Below, piece after piece: positions 25,563-34,176 of a stretch of DNA of 64,000 nucleotides. The stretch's first letter is position 1, and every line of letters begins with the position of its first letter. Source of the DNA: JAJCZZ01 sp964569085 (GTDB lineage: Bacteria > Gemmatimonadota > Gemmatimonadetes > Longimicrobiales > Gaopeijiaceae); the NCBI GenBank assembly GCA_964569085.1, contig CAZMTA010000010.1:1-64000 (forward strand), in the 5' to 3' direction. The notes beneath the pieces were generated by a model, which had not been told where the DNA came from, did no database searches, and saw only the letters and a program-made list of their open reading frames with translations. Position numbers and translations under genes: made by a program.

Positions 25563-25600
25563 CGAAGGCCCCGGAGATCGGAGGATCTCCGGGGCCTTCG
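25563..25600. terminator. Strong bidirectional hairpin terminator
   Basis: A perfect 17-bp stem, CGAAGGCCCCGGAGATC, pairs with GATCTCCGGGGCCTTCG around a GGAG tetraloop, between the convergent lipoprotein and nrdJ genes. It is 87 bases past the lipoprotein stop and 75 bases past the nrdJ stop. It lacks a long T-run but is by far the strongest hairpin I found here. Confidence 0.85.
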
Positions 25601-25674
25601 GCGGGAGTCGGACGGGGGTCGAGCATCGACCCCGCCACCCCCGGCGCCCGGGGGGACGCTCGTTCCGTGCTACC

Positions 25675-28227
25675 TCAGCCGCACTCGCTGTAGCCGCAGA
25701 CGTGGCACTTCATGCAGCCCTCTTCGTAGGCGAGCTGCCCGGCGCCGCACTCGGGGCAGGACCCCAGGAACGCCTCCTCCTGGGCCTGGTGGAAGGCGTC
25801 GGACTGGGCCTGGGTCCGGGTGGCGCCCTCGGTGGCGGTCACGGAGAGCGGCAGCGCCTCCTGGACGCCGTCCTTCTCCATGAGGTAGCGCTCCACCGCC
25901 TGGCCCACCGCGTCGGGCATGGAGAGGACCTTGTTGGGTCCGAGGCCGACCGCGCGATCGCAGGAGATGCCCCGGAGCTGGTCCTTGATCTGGGTGATGG
26001 GGATCCCGGAGCGGAGCGCCAGGGAGACCAGGCGCCCGATGGCCTCGGCGTCGGCCATGGCGGCCCCGCCGGCCTTGCCCAGGGTGCAGAAGACCTCGAA
26101 GGGCCGGCCGCCCTCGTCCTCGTTGATGGTGACGTAGAGGTCGCCCAGGGGGGAGTTCATCTTCATGGTCCACCCCCGGAGCGCCGCGGGCCGCTGCCGC
26201 TTGTGGCGGGCCGCCCCGGCGGTCTGGTCCCGGTCGGCCAGCTCGGCGTGGAGCTGCTCCACCTCGATGCGGAGGTTGTGGGCCTCCTCGCGGGCGTCGG
26301 CCAGCTGGGCCCGGGCCTCGGAGAGCTCGCCGGCGTCGGCGGCCTCGCCCTCGCCCTTCTTCCCGGTCTTCCCGGTGGAGAGGACCTGGCCCTGGCGGGA
26401 GCCGTCGCGGTAGACGGTCACGCCCTTGGCGCCCAGGTCGAAGGCCAGCTCGTAGATCTCCCGCACGTCCTGCTCGGTGGCCTCGTGGGGGAAGTTCGTG
26501 GTCTTGGAGATGGCCGAGTCGGTGTGCTCCTGGAAGGCCGCCTGCATGCGGACGTGCCACTCGGGCGGGATGTCGTGGGCGGTGCGGAAGACCCGCTGCA
26601 CGTCCTCGGGGACCTCGTCGAAGTGGATGTGGCCCTCCTGGGCGATCCGCTCCATGAGCTCCTCGGAGTACCACCCCTGCTCCTTGGCCAGCGCCACGAA
26701 GTCGGGGTTCACGTCGGGCATGAGCGAGCCCGCCTGGTTCCGCATGAAGGCCACGGCGAAGAGGGGCTCGATGCCCCCGGAGCACCCGGCGAAGATGGAG
26801 ATGGTCCCGGTGGGGGCCACGGTGGTGAGGTTGCAGTTCCGCAGGGCGCGGTGGGGCCGCACCCGGGAGCCGTCCTCACGCCGGGCGGCGGTCTCGTCGG
26901 GACCCCAGATGGACTCCTCCCAGGCCGGGAAGACGCCCCGGGTCTCGGCGAGCTTCTCCGAGGCGTTGCGCGCCTCCTCGTCCAGGAAGCCCATGACCTT
27001 GCGGCCGAGCTCGACTCCCTCGGGGGAGTCGTAGGCGATCCCCAGGCGCACCAGCATGTCGGCCCACCCCATGACGCCCAGCCCGATGCGGCGGATGCGC
27101 TGGGCGAGGTCGTGGATGGCCTCGAGGGGGTAGCGGTTGGCGTCGATGACGTTGTCCAGGAAGTGCGTGGCCAGGTGGACCACGGTGCGGAGCGCGTCCC
27201 AGTCGATCCCCTCGTCGGGGTCGGTGCCGGGGCGGGCGTCCTCCTTCACGAACTTGCCCAGGTTCACGCTCCCCAGGTTGCAGACGTCGTAGGGGAGGAG
27301 GGGCTGCTCGCCGCAGGGGTTCGTGGCCTCGTAGCTCCCCAGCTGCGGCACCGGGTTGTGCTCGTTGGCCCGGTCGATGAAGAAGGTGCCGGGCTCCCCC
27401 GTCAGCCACGCGCCGTGGATGATCATGTCGAAGATCTGACGGGCGTTCTCCTGCCCCACGACCTCACCGGTCTTGGGGTGCTTCAGGTCGTACTCCCGGT
27501 CCTCCCGCACGGCCTCCATGAAGGCGTCGGTGATGGCCACGCTGATGTTGAAGTTCGTGACCTGGGTCGTGTCGTTCTTGCAGGCGATGAAGTGCCGGAT
27601 GTCCGGATGGTCCACCCGCAGGATGCCCATGTTCGCGCCGCGGCGGGTGCCCCCCTGCTTCACCACCTCGGTGCTGGCGTCGTAGAGCTTCATGAAGGAG
27701 ACCGGCCCCGAGGCCACCCCCATGGTGGAGCGCACCGGATCCCCCTCGGGGCGGAGCCGCGAGAAGGAGAAGCCCGTGCCCCCGCCGGACTGGTGCACCA
27801 GCGCCATCGCCTTGAGCGTGTCGTAGATGCCGCTCTTCCCGTTGGAGAGCGCGTCGTCCACCGGGAGGACGAAGCAGGCCGAGAGCTGCCCCAGGGGCCG
27901 GCCGGCGTTCATGAGCGTGGGCGAGTTCGGCTCGAACTTCCCGTTGATCATGAGGTCGTAGAACTGGCGGGCCAGCTCCTCCACCGCCGCGTCGGAGGCC
28001 CCGTAGTCGGCGTCCACCCCGGCGATGGTGCGGGCCACCCGCCAGAACATGACCTCGGGCTCCTCGATGGGATTGCCGTCGGCGTCCTTCTTCAGGTAGC
28101 GCTTGCCCAGGACGATGCGTGCGTTCTCGGTGAGCTCCGCAGGCGGGATGTCCTCGGGGAGGACGTCGTCGAAGATGACGGGCTCGGTCATGGGGCGGGG
28201 GTCGTGAACGCGGGGCATCGGGGGCAT
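25675..28227 (-). CDS. nrdJ: Adenosylcobalamin-dependent (class II) ribonucleoside-diphosphate reductase
   Basis: This 850-residue enzyme reduces ribonucleotides to deoxyribonucleotides using vitamin B12. The radical-site region NPCGEQPL (Asn303, Cys305, Glu307), the redox cysteine in LSACFVLP (Cys118) and PTGTIS are visible. No class Ia tyrosyl-radical partner (nrdB) is nearby. The C-terminal domain, after a charged coiled linker (about 635-690), ends in a zinc-ribbon-like CPECG...CMKCHVCGYSECG, as in class II enzymes with redox-active tails. The ATG at 28227 has CAGGAG upstream; the ATGs at residues 4 and 13 are less favoured. The control region is at 28336-28387. Confidence 0.95.
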   Translation of the reverse strand: MPPMPRVHDPRPMTEPVIFDDVLPEDIPPAELTENARIVLGKRYLKKDADGNPIEEPEVMFWRVARTIAGVDADYGASDAAVEELARQFYDLMINGKFEPNSPTLMNAGRPLGQLSACFVLPVDDALSNGKSGIYDTLKAMALVHQSGGGTGFSFSRLRPEGDPVRSTMGVASGPVSFMKLYDASTEVVKQGGTRRGANMGILRVDHPDIRHFIACKNDTTQVTNFNISVAITDAFMEAVREDREYDLKHPKTGEVVGQENARQIFDMIIHGAWLTGEPGTFFIDRANEHNPVPQLGSYEATNPCGEQPLLPYDVCNLGSVNLGKFVKEDARPGTDPDEGIDWDALRTVVHLATHFLDNVIDANRYPLEAIHDLAQRIRRIGLGVMGWADMLVRLGIAYDSPEGVELGRKVMGFLDEEARNASEKLAETRGVFPAWEESIWGPDETAARREDGSRVRPHRALRNCNLTTVAPTGTISIFAGCSGGIEPLFAVAFMRNQAGSLMPDVNPDFVALAKEQGWYSEELMERIAQEGHIHFDEVPEDVQRVFRTAHDIPPEWHVRMQAAFQEHTDSAISKTTNFPHEATEQDVREIYELAFDLGAKGVTVYRDGSRQGQVLSTGKTGKKGEGEAADAGELSEARAQLADAREEAHNLRIEVEQLHAELADRDQTAGAARHKRQRPAALRGWTMKMNSPLGDLYVTINEDEGGRPFEVFCTLGKAGGAAMADAEAIGRLVSLALRSGIPITQIKDQLRGISCDRAVGLGPNKVLSMPDAVGQAVERYLMEKDGVQEALPLSVTATEGATRTQAQSDAFHQAQEEAFLGSCPECGAGQLAYEEGCMKCHVCGYSECG

Positions 28228-28335
28228 GGGGCGGGGCTCCTGTGGAGAATGCGGTGGAAAGCTCGTGGAGAAACCGTGGAAAAGCGGCGAGAGTCGCCTC
28301 TCGCCGCCGTCGGCCTGTGGATTCGTCCCGAGCCA

Positions 28336-28383
28336 CCACTAAATGTTGGGGCGGAACCATTGTACGGGTACGAGATCTTGGGG
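28336..28383 (-). promoter_or_regulatory. Tandem NrdR-type boxes in the nrdJ promoter
   Basis: Box 1 (28336-28351) is CCACTAAATGTTGGGG and box 2 (28368-28383) is GTACGAGATCTTGGGG. Both fit the palindromic NrdR pattern acaCwAtATaTwGtgt at its core C..A.AT.T.G positions. Their starts are 32 bp apart, three helical turns, the spacing known for NrdR box pairs. Box 2 lies in the promoter spacer and box 1 covers the start site, which fits repression. Confidence 0.7.
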
Positions 28384-28387
28384 TCAA
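28359..28387 (-). promoter_or_regulatory. nrdJ promoter
   Basis: On the minus strand, TTGACC (28387-28382), a 17-bp spacer and TACAAT (28364-28359) form a near-consensus housekeeping promoter. The start should be near 28352, leaving about 125 bases of leader before the ATG. In the rest of the 28228-28609 interval I see no gene; a short leader with no cobalamin-riboswitch features precedes nrdJ. Confidence 0.75.
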
Positions 28388-28609
28388 GAACGATCTGGAC
28401 CGAGGATCCCCGAACCGTCGGGACGCCCCGGAATCACTGCATTCCCGACCTGGACGGCCACCCGGATGGAACGCCGTTCGCAATATGTTCGGCTTCTGTT
28501 CGGTACACCAGGGGCGGTGGGAGGTGCCGGTGCGGACCGCGGGCGGAGGCGCGGCACGGGGGTCCCGGAGACGGCCGACCCCGGGGAGGCGGCGGCGGCC
28601 GCGGCGCCG

Positions 28610-31600
28610 CTAGAAGGGGAGGCCGAGGCGGACGTAGGCCCGGACGCCGTCGCCCTCGACCAGCGGGAAGGCGAGCCCGGTGCGGAGGAGGAGGCCCTCG
28701 CTCCAGAGCGCCAGGACGTCCGCGGTGAGCTCGGCGCCCACGGAGGCCAGCGTGGCCCGCCGGGGGTTGTCGTACCCGGCCCGGTCCAGCTCGGGGCCCC
28801 AGGCGTTGCCGGCGTCGGCGAAGAGGGTCCCCGCCACCCGGTCCAGGTGGAGGGGCCACGCCCCCAGCCCCTGGTGGACGATGCCCAGGGGGATCCGGTA
28901 CTCGGCGGCGGCGCTCCACGCCCAGCGGCCGTAGCGCTCGGTGCGTCCGTAGCCCCGGACGGGGAAGAAGACGGGCACGCCCCCGAACAGGGAGAGGCCG
29001 GTCACGTCCTCCTGCCGGCCCGTGGCCCCGCCCACCGTGAAGTGCCCGGCCCCGGCCCCCGGCCCCCGCGCGGCCCCGCCGGCCAGGCGCAGCGCCAGGA
29101 CCTGGGCCGCGTGGGCCGGCCCGCCCACGGCCTTGAAGAGGCGCACCTCCGCCAGGAGGTCGTCCAGGGAGCGGTCGAGGCCGGGAAGCCCCTCCGCCTC
29201 GTCGGCCCCGGGGTCCAGGCGGGTGCGCCCCCGCAGGTACAGCGACGCGCCGTCGGAGCCCCCCATCTGGAAGGAGTAGGAGCGCACGGTGGACCAGCGG
29301 AAGGTGGCCCGGAGGTCGGTGAGGGTCGCGGCGCGCTCCAGGACGTCGTAGGCGTCGGTCCGCGCCAGCTCGGTGTCGAGGAGCTCCACGTCCTCCTCCA
29401 CGACCCCCGCCGAGAGGGTCAGGAAGAGGTCGCTCCGGTAGCGGGCGCGCCGGAGGGTGGCGGCCACGCTGGCGCTCCGCTCCCGCTCCAGGACGTAGAG
29501 CGTGTCCAGGGGCCCGGGGAAGGCGGGGGCGACCAGACGGGTGCTCCGGGCGCTCCAGTACTGGTCCACCCCCGCCGAGAGGACCGGGTTGCCCAGGCCG
29601 GCCCACGACCAGGAGGCGGCCCCGTCCACCCGGCCCTCGCCCCGGGTGTGGACGCGGAGCCATGCGTCCCACGCGTGGCGCCCCACCAGGTCCCGGCCCG
29701 CGGACCGGGCCCCCACCGAGGGCCCCAGGAGGTCCCGGGCCGCCACGGAGACCCCGCCGCCCCGCAGGGGCCGGCTCTCCACCGCCGGCTCGTAGAGCGG
29801 CTCCCAGTAGGTGGGGAGGAGGGTGGGGAGGGGGGAGTAGGGGCGGGGCGGTCCCCCGGCGTCCGGCGCCGGCGGCGGGGCCGGGTCGGCGGCCGCGAAG
29901 CGGGGGTCGGGCGCGGGCGCCTCGGGCCAGTCGTCGGGGCGGAAGGGGGTCCGGGCCACCTCCCAGCCCTCGAGGTGGTACGAGGACCAGTAGAGCCAGG
30001 GACCCCCGGGCACCGAGGCCGGGGCCACCGAGGGGTAGGCGGCGGCGGTGAGGACGTTGGTGGCCAGGCGGAGGGCGCCCGTGGGCCGGCCGGTGGCCGG
30101 GTCCATGGGGGCGGCGAGGACGTTGGGGATGCCGGTGCGGTCCGAGCCCCAGACGAGCCAGCGGCCGTCGGGGCTCCACGCCGCCGCCAGGTCCATGGCC
30201 CGGTCGTCGGTGAGGCGCGCCACCTCCCGTCCGGTGGCCGCGTCGAGGACCACCACGTCCAGCCGGGCCCCGGGCGTCCACCGCGACGCCGCCACCCAGC
30301 GGCCGTCGGGGGAGACCGCCGGGAAGGCCCAGTGGACCGTGTCGTCGGCCGGAACGAAGGGGCGCACCGCGCCGTCCTCCAAGGAGACCCGGACCAGGGC
30401 GGTGGTCCCCCCGCCGCTCCGCACGGCGACGGCGGCCCGCCCGTCCGGGAACGCCGAGGGGTGGGAGAGGCGCGCGCCCTCGGTCAGGCGCCGGGCCCGG
30501 CCGTCGGCTCCGTCCACGAGCCAGAGGTCGCCGTACACGCGCCAGGGCCCCCGGGCCTCGAGCTGGGCCACGACCAGATCGCCGTCGGGAAGCCAGTCGA
30601 AGGTGGGGAGCCCGTTGGTGTGGAGGAGCTCCCTGCCCTCCCCGGCCCGGGGATCCGCCACCCGGAGCTGGGGGTCCGTGCGCCCGTCGGCCCGGGCGAA
30701 GGCCAGGCGTCCCCCGGGGCCCACCTTCGGGTAGAGCGCCAGGCGGCTCCCCGGCGTGAGGCTCGCGTCCCGGGTCACGGGGCCCAGGCGGGCCAGCTCG
30801 TCCTCCAGCCCGGCCCACCGCGCCCGGAGCGCCTCGGTCCACGCCTCCCACTCGTCGGAGATGGAGGCGCCGAAGGCGTCCCGGCCCGCGGCGTCGAGGC
30901 GGTAGGGGATCCACTGGTCCGCCACGGCGTCGGCGAAGTCGGCCAGCCGGTCCTCGCCGTGCTTCTCCAGGAGGTAGTCGAAGAAGCGGGAGCCGTAGAC
31001 GTAGGACCGGGTCCCCGAGGGCCACACCGGCGACTCCCCGGACGCCTGGTCCAGGTCCTCGAAGCGCCCCTCCAGGAGGGCGGTGCGGAGGATGGCGTCG
31101 TGGAAGGCGGCGCGGACCCGCCCCGACTCGGTCAGCCGGGACTCGTACCAGGTGGCCATCCCCTCGATGGCCCAGCGGGGCAGGTCGAACCCCGGAAAGA
31201 GGGGCCAGCGCCCCGGCACCCGGCCGAAGACGGCGCGCCCCAGGTGCCCCAGGGGACCGGCGTGGTCGAGGTGGAAGACGTGGACCACCTCGTGGGTGAC
31301 CACCAGCTCCAGCCACTCGTCGAAGTAGCCGAGGCCCGGGTCGTCCACCGGGGGCGGGAGGAAGACCGTGATGCGGGGGCCCGGGGTCACCTGGGCGAAC
31401 CCGTTGCTGATGTCGGTGTGGTCGGTGAGGAGGAGGTCCACCGGGGCGTCGGGCGCCTCCAGGAAGAGGGCCTCCAGGCGGACCCAGGCCGCCTCGCCCC
31501 GGGCGGCCGCGCGGCGGGCGAGGTCCTCGGCGCCCCGGGGGTAGGTGACGCGGAGGTGCTCGGTCTCCAGGGTGAGCCAGTCGTCGTCCGGGGCCTGGGC

Positions 31601-31714
31601 GGCACCCGGGGCCGGGCGGGCCAGGAGCGCCAGGAGGAGGCCCGCCAGGAGCAGGACCCACGGCGGCACGCCGAGGCCCCGCCGCTCCTTGAAAAAGCCC
31701 CCGGGCGCTGCCAC
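28610..31714 (-). CDS. Surface metallopeptidase-propeller-barrel protein
   Basis: This 1034-residue protein starts at GTG (31714), preceded eight bases upstream by the perfect site AAGGAGGT. The parts are: a signal segment (about 16-40); a gluzincin-type peptidase domain (about 45-300) with zinc motif HEVVH (His141, Glu142, His145) and WAIEGMATWYES (Glu184, third ligand); a TolB/WD40-like propeller (about 320-600) with repeated SPDGRW phrases; a Pro-rich linker; and an outer-membrane barrel (about 650-1034) ending GLPF, with a terminal Phe. It is likely an outer-membrane protein with its peptidase on one face. Substrate unknown. The frame is open further upstream but is antisense to other genes. 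Confidence 0.8.
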   Translation of the reverse strand: MAAPGGFFKERRGLGVPPWVLLLAGLLLALLARPAPGAAQAPDDDWLTLETEHLRVTYPRGAEDLARRAAARGEAAWVRLEALFLEAPDAPVDLLLTDHTDISNGFAQVTPGPRITVFLPPPVDDPGLGYFDEWLELVVTHEVVHVFHLDHAGPLGHLGRAVFGRVPGRWPLFPGFDLPRWAIEGMATWYESRLTESGRVRAAFHDAILRTALLEGRFEDLDQASGESPVWPSGTRSYVYGSRFFDYLLEKHGEDRLADFADAVADQWIPYRLDAAGRDAFGASISDEWEAWTEALRARWAGLEDELARLGPVTRDASLTPGSRLALYPKVGPGGRLAFARADGRTDPQLRVADPRAGEGRELLHTNGLPTFDWLPDGDLVVAQLEARGPWRVYGDLWLVDGADGRARRLTEGARLSHPSAFPDGRAAVAVRSGGGTTALVRVSLEDGAVRPFVPADDTVHWAFPAVSPDGRWVAASRWTPGARLDVVVLDAATGREVARLTDDRAMDLAAAWSPDGRWLVWGSDRTGIPNVLAAPMDPATGRPTGALRLATNVLTAAAYPSVAPASVPGGPWLYWSSYHLEGWEVARTPFRPDDWPEAPAPDPRFAAADPAPPPAPDAGGPPRPYSPLPTLLPTYWEPLYEPAVESRPLRGGGVSVAARDLLGPSVGARSAGRDLVGRHAWDAWLRVHTRGEGRVDGAASWSWAGLGNPVLSAGVDQYWSARSTRLVAPAFPGPLDTLYVLERERSASVAATLRRARYRSDLFLTLSAGVVEEDVELLDTELARTDAYDVLERAATLTDLRATFRWSTVRSYSFQMGGSDGASLYLRGRTRLDPGADEAEGLPGLDRSLDDLLAEVRLFKAVGGPAHAAQVLALRLAGGAARGPGAGAGHFTVGGATGRQEDVTGLSLFGGVPVFFPVRGYGRTERYGRWAWSAAAEYRIPLGIVHQGLGAWPLHLDRVAGTLFADAGNAWGPELDRAGYDNPRRATLASVGAELTADVLALWSEGLLLRTGLAFPLVEGDGVRAYVRLGLPF

Positions 31715-31753
31715 CGTTCGGAACCTCCTTCCCTCACCCGGGCTCAGGCGTCC

Positions 31754-32449
31754 ATGTCCACCGAATCGTCTCTCTGGTACCGCGTAGGCTACGCCCTGGA
31801 GCAGGCCCGTCAACTCCCGTCCCGGGCCCCGGATCGGCTCTCGGGGCTGAAGGAGCGGGTCGCCTCCGCCACCGGGTCCCGCCACAACGGCGCGGCCCGC
31901 GGGAAGAAGAAGGCCGCGGGACGCGACCACGGTGCCATCCCCGTGGAGGAGCTGGTCACCACGGCGGCGCTGGCCCTGGCGGCCAAGGCCGTGGAGAAGG
32001 TCCGCCCCGACGGGCCTTCGGGGATCGGGCCGATCCTCCGGGCGGGCGCCGCGGGCGCCGCGGCGGCCTTCCTGGTGGAGCTGGCCCGACCCCTCCTCCA
32101 CCACGAGGACGACCCGCCGCGCCTGGACGACGGCACGCCGGAGCACCTCCTCTCCGGGGCCGCCCAGGGGCTGGTCTACGGGGCCGTGCTGGAGCCCCTC
32201 CTCCCCGGGCCCAGCCTCCTCAAGGGCTCGCTGTTCGGCTCCGCCGAGTACGCCCTGGAGGCCTCCGGAGGGTCCACCCGGCTCCTCCTCCGCCGCACCC
32301 CCCTGGGTCGGGTGCCCATGATGCTCACGCTCCTGGACGGGCTCGAGTCCCGCGAGCGCGGGTTCCTGGAGCACGTGACCTTCGGCGTGGCCCTGGCGGC
32401 GCTCTATGGGTCGAGCCGCTCGAGGAGCGGAACCCGCGACGAGGCGTAG
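31754..32449 (+). CDS. Uncharacterised membrane-associated protein
   Basis: This 231-residue protein starts at ATG 31754 (MSTESSLWYRVGYALEQAR). It has a basic region (about 45-62), then several Ala/Gly-rich hydrophobic stretches (about 68-85, 94-112, 132-150 and near 215), and a PGPSLLKGSLFGSAEYALEASGG phrase (partly). I do not recognise the family. It is divergent from the peptidase-barrel gene (39-base gap), and its last 46 bases overlap the end of the convergent glycosyltransferase gene. Confidence 0.6.
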   Translation: MSTESSLWYRVGYALEQARQLPSRAPDRLSGLKERVASATGSRHNGAARGKKKAAGRDHGAIPVEELVTTAALALAAKAVEKVRPDGPSGIGPILRAGAAGAAAAFLVELARPLLHHEDDPPRLDDGTPEHLLSGAAQGLVYGAVLEPLLPGPSLLKGSLFGSAEYALEASGGSTRLLLRRTPLGRVPMMLTLLDGLESRERGFLEHVTFGVALAALYGSSRSRSGTRDEA

Positions 32450-34176
32450 GGCCCGCTTCCCGGCGGGTCGCTCTCGACGGCCACGTAGTCCGCGGGGCAT
32501 CGCCCGACCCGCACCTCGCCTCCCGCCGCCGGCGCGGCCGAGCGGGCCTCCCGGGGGAGGATCCCCAGGAGCTGGGTGCCGATCCCCTGGCCCTGGCCGA
32601 AGCCCCGCACCACGCACCACCCGCCGGGCGCGGCGCGGATGGCCCCGCCCACGTAGCGCGTGGAGAGCCCGTCGACCTGGTCCAGGACCACGTAGCGGGC
32701 TCCCACGGCGTCGGCGGCCTCGTACTGGGCCGCCGGGGAGGGGTCGAAGGGGAAGGTGCGGGAGGGCACGCCACCCAGGACGTAGAAGAGGCGCGGCTTC
32801 CGGCTCATGACGGCCGAGCCCTCGGGGAGGCTCTCCCCCGCCCATCCGGCCACCGCGGCGAACTGCTGCCAGCGGGGCCCGTAGCAGGCGAAGGCCCCCT
32901 GCTCCGCCACCAGAGCGCCGCACCCCGACGCCGTGCGCACCGCGTCCATCCACCCCCCGAGCGCCGGCAGGAGGATCACCAGGAGCGCGCCGGCCCCGGC
33001 CACCCGGGGGGCCCAGGCGCCCACGCGCCGCGCGCCCACCAGGAGCGCGGCGCCGGCGTACACGAAGAGGACCGGGAAGAGGGGGAGCGCGAACCGGTCC
33101 CCGGACCAGACCTCCGGCCAGAGCAGGATCAGGCCCGCGTAGAGGGGGAAGAAGAGCTCCACCGGTCCCACCCGGCGACGGACCGCCAGCACCCACCCGG
33201 TCAGGGCCAGGGCGGCCAGCGCGATGCCCACCAGGGCCGGGGCCGGCCCCTCGGGCCCCAGGATCCCTCGGGGCACGTGCGCGGTGAGGTAGCCCGCGGC
33301 GTTGGCCACCGCCCGCCCCACCAGCCCGCCGATCCCGACCCGGCCCAGCGAGGGGTCGTAGGGGTCCACGAGCCAGAACTCGGCCACGTACTCCCCCTGG
33401 GCGTCGGCCACGCCGCGGGCCCGGAGCCACCAGAGGAGCGCCGGGAGCCCCAGGGCCACCGTCGAGGCCGCCAGCGCCTTCCAGCGGCGGCGCAGCGCGA
33501 GCCAGGCCAGGAGGGCCACCAGGAGGGGGAGCCCCGCGGAGCGGGTGAAGTAGGCCAGCCCCGCCGCCGCCACGCCCAGCGCGAGCCAGCCCGGGGCGAG
33601 GGGCCCGTCGTCCCCGGTGGCGTCGGGAGAGCCCTCCCCCTGACGCCGGGCCGCCGGGTCGACGCCCCCGTCCGACCTGGCGTCCGCGTCGTCCCCCGCC
33701 CGCCCCCCGTCGGCCCGCTCCAGCGCCCAGAGACCCACCAGGGTGAAGGCCAGGAAGGTGGGGTCGGAGAGGATCCAGTGGCTGTAGTAGACCACCGCCC
33801 AGGAGAGGGCCAGCGCGGCCGCCACCGCCGTGGCGCCCAGCGCCCCCAGGCGGCGCTCCGCCCACAGCCACGCGGCGCCCACCGCGGCCACGGTGGACAC
33901 CGCGGCCACCACCTTGAAGGCGGCCCAGGTCCGGGCGCCCAGCGCCATGGCGAGGGCCAGGAGGGCCGGGAAGACCGGGGGATACTTGGTGTGGGCCTGG
34001 GCCGCGGGGTCGAAGAGCTCCGCGTAGCGCCCGTCCTGGAGGAGGGAGTAGGCCAGCGTGAGGTACGCGGCGTTGTCCCCGCCGGTGTGGGGCGCGGGGT
34101 TGAACGTCGTCCGCACCACCACCGCGGCCAGGAGGACGACGCCGGCCAGGAGGAGCCAGCGGGTCCGTGAGCTCAC
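32404..34176 (-). CDS. GT39/ArnT-like polytopic glycosyltransferase
   Basis: This 590-residue protein has about ten to twelve membrane helices and a C-terminal soluble part (about 440-590). The N-terminal outside loop HTGGDNAAYLTLAYSLLQDG (acidic Asp34) and then AHTKYPPVFPALLAL is the pattern of the PMT/ArnT superfamily, which moves sugars from lipid-phosphate carriers to proteins or lipids. The middle loop carries an acidic low-complexity insert (about 155-190). GTG start, overlapping the murQ stop as GTGA. Donor and acceptor are unknown; its coupling to murQ is unusual. Confidence 0.8.
   Translation of the reverse strand: MSSRTRWLLLAGVVLLAAVVVRTTFNPAPHTGGDNAAYLTLAYSLLQDGRYAELFDPAAQAHTKYPPVFPALLALAMALGARTWAAFKVVAAVSTVAAVGAAWLWAERRLGALGATAVAAALALSWAVVYYSHWILSDPTFLAFTLVGLWALERADGGRAGDDADARSDGGVDPAARRQGEGSPDATGDDGPLAPGWLALGVAAAGLAYFTRSAGLPLLVALLAWLALRRRWKALAASTVALGLPALLWWLRARGVADAQGEYVAEFWLVDPYDPSLGRVGIGGLVGRAVANAAGYLTAHVPRGILGPEGPAPALVGIALAALALTGWVLAVRRRVGPVELFFPLYAGLILLWPEVWSGDRFALPLFPVLFVYAGAALLVGARRVGAWAPRVAGAGALLVILLPALGGWMDAVRTASGCGALVAEQGAFACYGPRWQQFAAVAGWAGESLPEGSAVMSRKPRLFYVLGGVPSRTFPFDPSPAAQYEAADAVGARYVVLDQVDGLSTRYVGGAIRAAPGGWCVVRGFGQGQGIGTQLLGILPREARSAAPAAGGEVRVGRCPADYVAVESDPPGSGPYASSRVPLLERLDP

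Noticed and set aside
28228..28352. Cobalamin riboswitch before nrdJ
   Set aside because: The leader is only about 125 bases, and I see no B12-box-like conserved segment or multi-stem layout. NrdR boxes explain control better.
28343..31753. Plus-strand upstream part of the frame that ends with the unknown protein at 31754-32449
   Set aside because: It is antisense to the peptidase-barrel gene. Only the last 231 residues, after the ATG at 31754, are free of the opposite gene and look coding.
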